This document shows, in pieces, positions 8,528 through 13,919 of a stretch of 16,625 nucleotides of DNA (position 1 is the stretch's first letter; the number at the start of each line of letters is the position of its first letter). Location: positions 62,370-78,994 of the forward strand of contig NW_003107099.1 of NCBI RefSeq assembly GCF_000003605.2. The letters run 5' to 3'. Made by a program: the position numbers and the translations under genes. The notes below the pieces were generated by a model. The model was not told the origin of the DNA. It saw only the letters and a program-made list of their open reading frames with translations, and did no database searches. The stretch comes from Saccoglossus kowalevskii (taxonomy: Eukaryota > Hemichordata > Enteropneusta > Harrimaniidae).

Positions 8528-8779
8528 CTAGTAAATACTTTGCTCACAATGGGAACTTGATGCACGTCAGTACTTTCTAGTAAATGATAACAAAAGATGC
8601 CAAATGAAAACTGCCAACTATAGAAAGTATTACTACTTTTTTACCCATCTCTATTGTTCCCCAACCAACAGTGGACAGTTTTCATTCAGCATTTACTAGG
8701 AAAGTACTCTTTCTTAATTACAAATCCCGGTAGTACCAGTTTACTAGTTTCTTTGTTTTCAACAATACGTGTTTACTAG
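8528..8779. repeat. CTAGTAAA octamer cluster in a large foldback
   Basis: CTAGTAAA occurs at 8528 and 8577, and its reverse complement TTTACTAG at 8692, 8740 and 8772. A sixth copy in the first orientation is at 9150. Around two of them a longer inverted repeat forms: AGTACTTTCTAGTAAATG (8569-8586) pairs with CATTTACTAGGAAAGTACT (8690-8708), and AATGAAAACTG pairs with CAGTTTTCATT. A decayed foldback transposon is the simplest reading. Confidence 0.55.
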
Positions 8780-9550
8780 GAGAGGAATGTTTTCAGAACA
8801 ATTTCCTCCTTGCATTACTCAAGTGGAGTGTACAAGTTTCCCCTCACTATTTAAAAATGAGACATTTCCTTAGAATAGCAACACCCTGGTTTTGAATCAA
8901 CGATTTCAAGATTGACAAGCTGTATAGATGAATGAGCTGAGCCCGTTATTTGTAGTAAAATGCAACATGTAGTTCACTCTGATATGTTAATGAATTAAGT
9001 GAGATTTCTACAGGTCATTGCAAATTGGCTGGTTCTTCACAAAAGGAGTTGTGACTACACACGACCAATGATGGGGCTACAGAAAAAAGTATTACTTTTG
9101 TAAGCATGGCAACTTGAAAACTGTTAGTTATTGGCTTGAGATCTGGGTCCTAGTAAACACACAATTAGTATCTGAGTTGTCGTAGTTTACTACCAGTAAG
9201 CATCATACTTAGAACAATGGGCACAAGACAAAGAGTAGTATAACTATACAAAATAGTCACATTTTGCTACTTTTAACAACATAAGATTTAGGGTTGACCT
9301 CAAGAACTAGGTAGTTTAATTTACTGAATGCATTCAAAAGCGATAAAAACACATATTAAACTAGAATTCTAAAGATATGAGAGTAACATTATAGTTCAGT
9401 TCAGTTCACACTGATGCAAAATAACTTGTACTCCAATAAAAAAATGAATTAAAATTATGCACCTAATTTGAAAATATACTTCATAAATTCATGTATACAT
9501 GTAAGACTTATATGTATCTGTTTGGAAAAATAAAACCACATAATGTTATA
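8780..9550. other. Region downstream of ZCCHC17, no gene
   Basis: This is AT-rich sequence on the 3' side of the - strand ZCCHC17 gene and presumably holds its 3'UTR end. I found no canonical AATAAA on the - strand (TTTATT on +) between 9000 and 9550, so the poly(A) site cannot be placed. The open frames here are short or antisense shadows of the ZCCHC17 tail. Confidence 0.4.
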
Positions 9551-10114
9551 TTATCTATGATGTTTACTGTGTCTATCATGATGAGTATATCTGTCAGTTT
9601 CATGTTTGTTTCTCTTTCTAACATCCTCATATTTCTCGTTTTCCCATCTGCGTGGACCTCCATATTCTCCAGAGTCTCTTCTTTGGTGATATTCTTTCTT
9701 TTCATGACTTTTATACCCTTCTGAATCTCTTCTGTGGTGAAGTTCTTTCACGTCCAGTGTTCCTTTTTCATCAGAAATTCGTCTGTGATGATGATCTTTC
9801 ATGTCTCTAGGTCTGTCACTTTCAGCATCATGTCTGTGACGCCGATCTTTTACATCATCTTCTGAATCTCTTCCCCTCTTTCTATGGGAGAATTCTTTAC
9901 CCGATTTGCCTGCATGCGAATGTTGCCCTTGATCCCTTCTATGCGAATACTCTCTGTCTTGATTTCTCATAAAATTGTCACCTCTAATATGCCGATGTTC
10001 TTTCTTATCCTGACAGCTCTCGCCCTCAGAATGTTTCTTCTGTTTTTTATCTCTGTCCCCATCATCACTGTCCAAATCTGATGACTGTCTTCTCCTTTTG
10101 TACTTTGATTTCAT
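9551..10114 (-). CDS. 187-codon HRRDSE-rich frame, probable displaced ZCCHC17 C-terminal tail
   Basis: This frame starts 15 bases past the ZCCHC17 stop, in the phase reached by loss of one base, and is open back to 10147. It encodes an Arg/His/Asp/Ser-rich disordered segment. There is an acidic-serine block SSDLDSDDGDRDKKQKK, then degenerate 16-18 residue repeats centred on HHRRDSE (VKELHHRRDSEGYKS, KKEYHQRRDSGEYGG), ending DRHSKHHR. Such biased but non-random repetition is coding-like and resembles RS/RD tails of splicing-linked proteins. It may be joined to ZCCHC17 by an alternative acceptor (AG then AAAAAAATG at 10120), or the window may lack one base between 10147 and 10131. A separate gene is less likely because no promoter or other exon is seen. 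Confidence 0.6.
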   Translation of the reverse strand: MKSKYKRRRQSSDLDSDDGDRDKKQKKHSEGESCQDKKEHRHIRGDNFMRNQDREYSHRRDQGQHSHAGKSGKEFSHRKRGRDSEDDVKDRRHRHDAESDRPRDMKDHHHRRISDEKGTLDVKELHHRRDSEGYKSHEKKEYHQRRDSGEYGGPRRWENEKYEDVRKRNKHETDRYTHHDRHSKHHR

Positions 10115-10128
10115 TTTTTTCTCATTTC

Positions 10129-10194
10129 TCAGAAGCCAGACTCTGAATCATTGTCCCTGTGCTTGTGTTTCTTTTTGTTCTTGTGTTTTTTGTC
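10129..10194 (-). CDS. ZCCHC17: ZCCHC17 coding exon 7, frame ending at TGA
   Basis: Begins after ttttcaattcag. It encodes DKKHKNKKKHKHRDNDSESG then F and stops. The start resembles the human KKKKKHRDRKSSDSDSSDSE region, but human continues. In this frame the protein ends where the Ser/Asp block would begin, while the 10114-9551 frame provides a similar block (SSDLDSDDGD). Confidence 0.8.
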   Translation of the reverse strand, partial: DKKHKNKKKHKHRDNDSESGF

Positions 10195-13100
10195 CTGAAT
10201 TGAAAATGAGGAAAGATATGCATTATTGATTGTCAGTTAGTAAATAGATGAGTTGATATGTTCAATCATTTTATTTATTTGATGACTGTGTAGTGTAGTT
10301 GTATCACATATATCTATAGATTGAGATGTTAAGTCTATAAGTACTGCCATCATTATGTTGTACATTTAGGTCCATTTCAGTGTAAAAGACAATAATTATG
10401 ATATGTGTACCTAATAAAATTTTGTGTTGTCATGCTCACAGATTTGGTAAGTTACAAATAGATTGAATACAATTATTCACAGTGAAGACAGTTCAGGTGA
10501 CTACAACAATTAAAACATAAAAAGAGATTATGTGACAAAATTGTACCTTTTTCTTTTTCTTCTTGTGACTACTTTTATCTGAAGGAGTGGGCTGGGAAAG
10601 TGCTGTCAAGAAACTGTCATCTTCTGGCAGCAATTCATAGGATTTTCCACCAGGTATCTTAAAACAATCCTGAGCCAGATGACCTGGAAGACAAAGACAA
10701 TACCAATACAAAACCTAGTGAAATATACATAATTTTTTCTATTAAATTAAAATATTCTGCATATCTCATCTAATAAAAGCTTATGAAGAAAAAAATCTAA
10801 ATTTTAAACCAAAAGTTGACAATCTAGTCACAATGCACTATGCGGTGATAGAACATAAGGTATTTTGGATGAGAAATTTGTTTGGAATTATTGTCTTGGC
10901 AACTTACATTTCCACGGAAATTAAAGCAAAGATAAATTTTCACAGATAATATTATAATTAGGATTATGACATCACCACATGATGGATTGATACAAGCTCA
11001 GGAAATCACTGATACACTATAAACAACAGACTGTATGGTCCCGTATCCTTTCTGAGTACACAATATGTTGCCTTGTTGGTTTATGACACGCATGGTCACT
11101 GATTTGTGCATACAAAAAAACATGTACAAACTCTTCATGATGTTTCAAATCAACATTTATCTACTATGTAGTGGTGTAATATATAAATTTATTATACTCT
11201 GTCACTGTAATGTCATAAGTTACAGCATGCCGTAATTTTGCGGTATTTTACGGGGTATTTTCATCCTACCATATTAGGAAATGCAAATTCCAAATATGGA
11301 ATGATTACACGCATAATAATGAGAAGTATTTCAGTGATTATCACCTGACTGAATAAATTCAACGACATAGTCGAACAAAGATATCATAAAGGCATACCTT
11401 TGCATCCACATTTCCGACATGTTGTATTTAACACAACTCCAAGTTCTATCTTCTCTGGTATGTAAGTACCACTTTTCTTTCTCCTTTTCTCATCCTGTCT
11501 GAAAATATAAAACACCATCTTATTATAGCATTAGAGCTTGACAATGATAAATTCGTCAGCTAAACTTGTCACATTTTCAGAACAGTAAAGTTGATACTTA
11601 CACCAACTGTACTTGGTTTGGATCGAGATCTGTACCATCATCTTGGTTTATGTTTTTCATGGATAACGAGATCTTGACTTTGTCATCACCTTCATCCTGT
11701 AATGATTAACGACCATATTAGTTATTTTATGGAAGTTTATGGAAATCACTACGTACCCTGTCAATTGTCCATTCACATACAGTATATCTTGAGAATGGAT
11801 CACCAGTTTTTTTATTGGAATTCTTTTATTACATGCTTTATGGCGATCCACAGACCTGATTTGTATTATCACATTGTTTTCTTTGGGTGGGAGGGGTGGT
11901 GTTACCTTTCAATACTTGTATTTTGATGAAAGATTTCACAGGAATGGTGCAAATTTGTGTTCATAAATAATGTACATGTATGTTACTGTTATTTTTTTAA
12001 ATATTTCTGAATGATTTGGCTTAATGGGCTCAAATTTGAATAAAACAATATTTATGTTCATTTCTGAAGAATGTTGATGCATTGTAAAATGTTTGGTTGT
12101 CCGTACTGCTTTGCATATTGTTAGTGTTTCAGTAATGGTATAAACAATCATGAACAGATGGTATTAAACATGAACAGTGACCCATCGCTAAGTCATGGGT
12201 GTCGGAATCCAAGCAAAACAAAAACCGTGACTTATCAAGGGTTGCGACTTACCAAGGGGCCTGCATTAAAAATAGAGAAAAAACACATACACACACGTGG
12301 GTTTATTAATAGTGCATTTTCTTTATTGAAAAACATCACAGCTTTATCATCATTTTCTGATAATTTTTGGGAGCCATCCAGCTACCCGCAACTTAGTCGA
12401 AATCGCAACTTACGGAGGCGTGACATAGCGAAGGATCACTTAGTTGAATGAATGATGAAACTGGAATATTTACCCCAAGTGATATGACTTTACAGTAGAC
12501 TTTGTCACCCAATGCTAGTACATCAGAGACATCTTCCACTCTGGAGTTAGAAATGTGACTCTTATGGACCAAACCTACAATGTATAGCAGAATTTGTTGC
12601 ATAAGTATATACCAGTACATGTATAAACATCATGGACGAACAAAACTAACTAAACCATAAATAAAGCAATCATAGCTCACTTTTATGATGAATCTTTCTC
12701 ATACTTACCATTTTTTTTACATCTTGGTATTTTAATAAATGCTCCATACTGTTGAATTGAAGTTACCTGTAAAGCAAAGGTACAAAAATGTAAAATAAAC
12801 CGTGATCAAATTCAAGCTTATAATTTATTGTGTAAGCATGTTTTTTTATTTTGAAATCCGTTCATCGACAAACAGGATTAATATTTTGTTAGATATTGTA
12901 TGTGTCTGATATCTCAACTTTATCTTGCATGTCAAACATTAATCAAAGAAAGCTTAGAAAAAACTCTGAAGTGAATTATTATGCAAATTAATCAATTATT
13001 AGGCATAGATTTAGGTCTGTGTATTGTTCCAGGGTACACATGTACCATGTTTCATTGAAATGGCTCATGGCTGTTCATCATAGAACTTGACATGCAATAT

Positions 13101-13518
13101 TTTCTATAAGTGGTAAGTATATTTAGACAGTTTTTGTTATGAACTATTTTCAATGTCATAATAATGCAATGTTTCATGGGAATATTAATCACACGACCTG
13201 AGAGAACTTCAAGGCCCAAGATTTCTTAAAGTACTTTCAGATAGGGATGGGATAGAAGTATTGTATTGGGATAAATATGAATGTGTTGGAAACAAATGTG
13301 AATTTGGGCGAATTGGCTGTGAATCCTGCAAATATGCTACCATTCACTACCAATGTAAAATTCAATAAAAAGTCTTCACAACAACATGAAGGTGCCATAT
13401 TTGGCTCTTTCAGCAGCAGTACGTGATCATACACATATATAATACATACCTCTCCAGCAAATACACTGTACAATTCAGGCACCGTGCCTTGATCCCCACG
13501 GTCGTGATATCTGGCCAT
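10129..13518 (-). CDS. ZCCHC17: ZCCHC17 (pNO40/PS1D) homolog, seven coding exons
   Basis: This RNA-binding protein, in other animals, sits in the nucleolus with pre-60S ribosomes and has also been linked to splicing. Exons in transcript order are 13518-13450, 12766-12709, 12574-12474, 11696-11602, 11498-11398, 10683-10547 and 10194-10129, all GT-AG with consistent phases. They give 208 residues against about 241 in human. Residues ~14-95 are an S1 domain (PELYSVFAGEV, YGAFIKIP, GLVHKSHIS, DKVKISLSMK). DGTDLDPNQV is the conserved linker. Residues 135-148 form a CCHC zinc knuckle (C-x2-C-x4-H-x4-C: CRKCGCKGHLAQDC). After PGGKSYELLPEDD comes a lysine-rich tail. The frame stops at TGA 10131-10129, just before a long charged frame in another phase, so the C-terminus is suspect. 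Identity is secure from colinear match to the recalled human protein. Confidence 0.93.
10547..10683 (-). CDS. ZCCHC17: ZCCHC17 coding exon 6 (second half of zinc knuckle, basic tail)
   Basis: Begins after ttgtcttccag. It completes the knuckle with GHLAQDC, then FKIPGGKSYELLPEDD, and ends in SSHKKKKKK, AAAAAG|gtacaa in phase 0. The intron cuts the zinc knuckle between K141 and the split codon for G142. Confidence 0.92.
10684..11397 (-). other. ZCCHC17 intron 5, no gene
   Basis: A 714-bp AT-rich intron with no convincing internal frame or repeat. Confidence 0.7.
11398..11498 (-). CDS. ZCCHC17: ZCCHC17 coding exon 5 (first half of zinc knuckle)
   Basis: Begins after atattttcag. Two acceptors four bases apart are possible (cag|ACAG|GATG); only the first keeps the frame. 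It encodes QDEKRRKKS, then IELGVVLNTTCRKCGCK, and ends AAAG|gtatgc in phase 1. Confidence 0.92.
11602..11696 (-). CDS. ZCCHC17: ZCCHC17 coding exon 4 (end of S1 domain)
   Basis: Begins after gattacag with DEGDDKVKISLSMKNINQDD and runs through GTDLDPNQVQL. It ends TTGGT|gtaagt in phase 2. The last S1 strand and the conserved DGTDLDPN linker are here. Confidence 0.9.
12176..12440. mobile_element. MITE in ZCCHC17 intron 3, ~265 bp
   Basis: Inverted ends: 12176 onwards reads AGTGACCCATCGCTAAGTCA, and the right end at 12440 read in reverse gives AGTGATCCTTCGCTATGTCA, with 17 of 20 matching. Subterminal motifs TTGCGACTTA and CGCAACTTA recur inside. The right flank is TA; the left flank is AC, so a TA duplication may have decayed. 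It is non-coding. Confidence 0.68.
12474..12574 (-). CDS. ZCCHC17: ZCCHC17 coding exon 3 (S1 domain)
   Basis: Begins after tacattgtag and encodes GLVHKSHIS then SRVEDVSDVLALGDKVYCKV, ending GGG|gtaaat in phase 0. The intron just downstream contains a transposon only 33 bp from the donor. Confidence 0.92.
12709..12766 (-). CDS. ZCCHC17: ZCCHC17 coding exon 2 (S1 domain)
   Basis: Begins after gctttacag with VTSIQQYGAFIKIPRCKKN and ends AAATG|gtaagt in phase 1. It carries the YGAFIKIP strand, the core of the S1 fold. Confidence 0.92.
12767..13449 (-). other. ZCCHC17 intron 1, no gene
   Basis: A 683-bp AT-rich intron without an identifiable element or frame. Confidence 0.7.
13450..13518 (-). 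CDS. ZCCHC17: ZCCHC17 coding exon 1
   Basis: 23 codons, MARYHDRGDQGTV then PELYSVFAGE, ending GAG|gtatgt in phase 0. Upstream on the - strand, an acceptor-like ttgtagtatcag stands about 22 nt before the ATG, so a non-coding first exon is possible. An out-of-frame ATG overlaps five bases upstream (ATGACATGG). Confidence 0.88.
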
Positions 13519-13837
13519 GTCATGTCAGCTCCGTGATCTCCTGATACTACAAGTACCATGCATTCATGAATAGGTTGGGAAGGAAGTAAAATATGGGCAA
13601 CTGTGGCAACTTCTTATTCTATCGTCATTTTTCTATTGAGAAATGACTAAAAATATTTAAAACTTAAAAATATGTAAAGAAGAACGATTGAATTGTACCC
13701 CATTGCTTTGTATAAACTGCCAACTTTACGTTCACTTGATTACTACACCCCCCATACTTTAATGGTATCTGCTACGTGGGAATATCCCCTGTGAGCGCCC
13801 TCCCACGACAACGCTTTGGCGGGCGATAACATCCAAA
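13519..13837. promoter_or_regulatory. Probable bidirectional promoter of ZCCHC17 and NUP160
   Basis: The two start codons are 319 bp apart in head-to-head orientation. No TATA box is evident. The NUP160 side has TTTGGCGGG (13815-13823), an E2F consensus, and CCAAAATGGCGG (13833-13844) spanning the start codon, a YY1/TISU-like element known from short 5'UTR housekeeping genes. A shared promoter is inference from the spacing. Confidence 0.6.
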
Positions 13838-13919
13838 ATGGCGGAGCCCAGTAGTTACATCGAAGTTCCGCTAAGTAACTTGGAATTGTTGCGATGGAAG
13901 GAACTTACTGTGCATACAG
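13838..13919 (+). CDS. NUP160: NUP160 exon 1
   Basis: Encodes MAEPSSYIEV then PLSNLELLRWKELTVHT, ending ACAG|gtgagg in phase 1. The start is chosen because AAAATGGCGGAG is a strong context and the N-terminal charge pattern matches the family. Confidence 0.85.

Noticed and set aside
9491-10081. Hydrophobic + strand frames opposite the ZCCHC17 tail
   Set aside because: They are antisense shadows of the His/Arg/Asp-rich - strand repeat, which read backwards gives Phe/Ile/Ser-rich strings that mimic membrane segments.
12158-12451. 97-codon + strand frame
   Set aside because: It coincides with the MITE at 12176-12440 and has no coding character.
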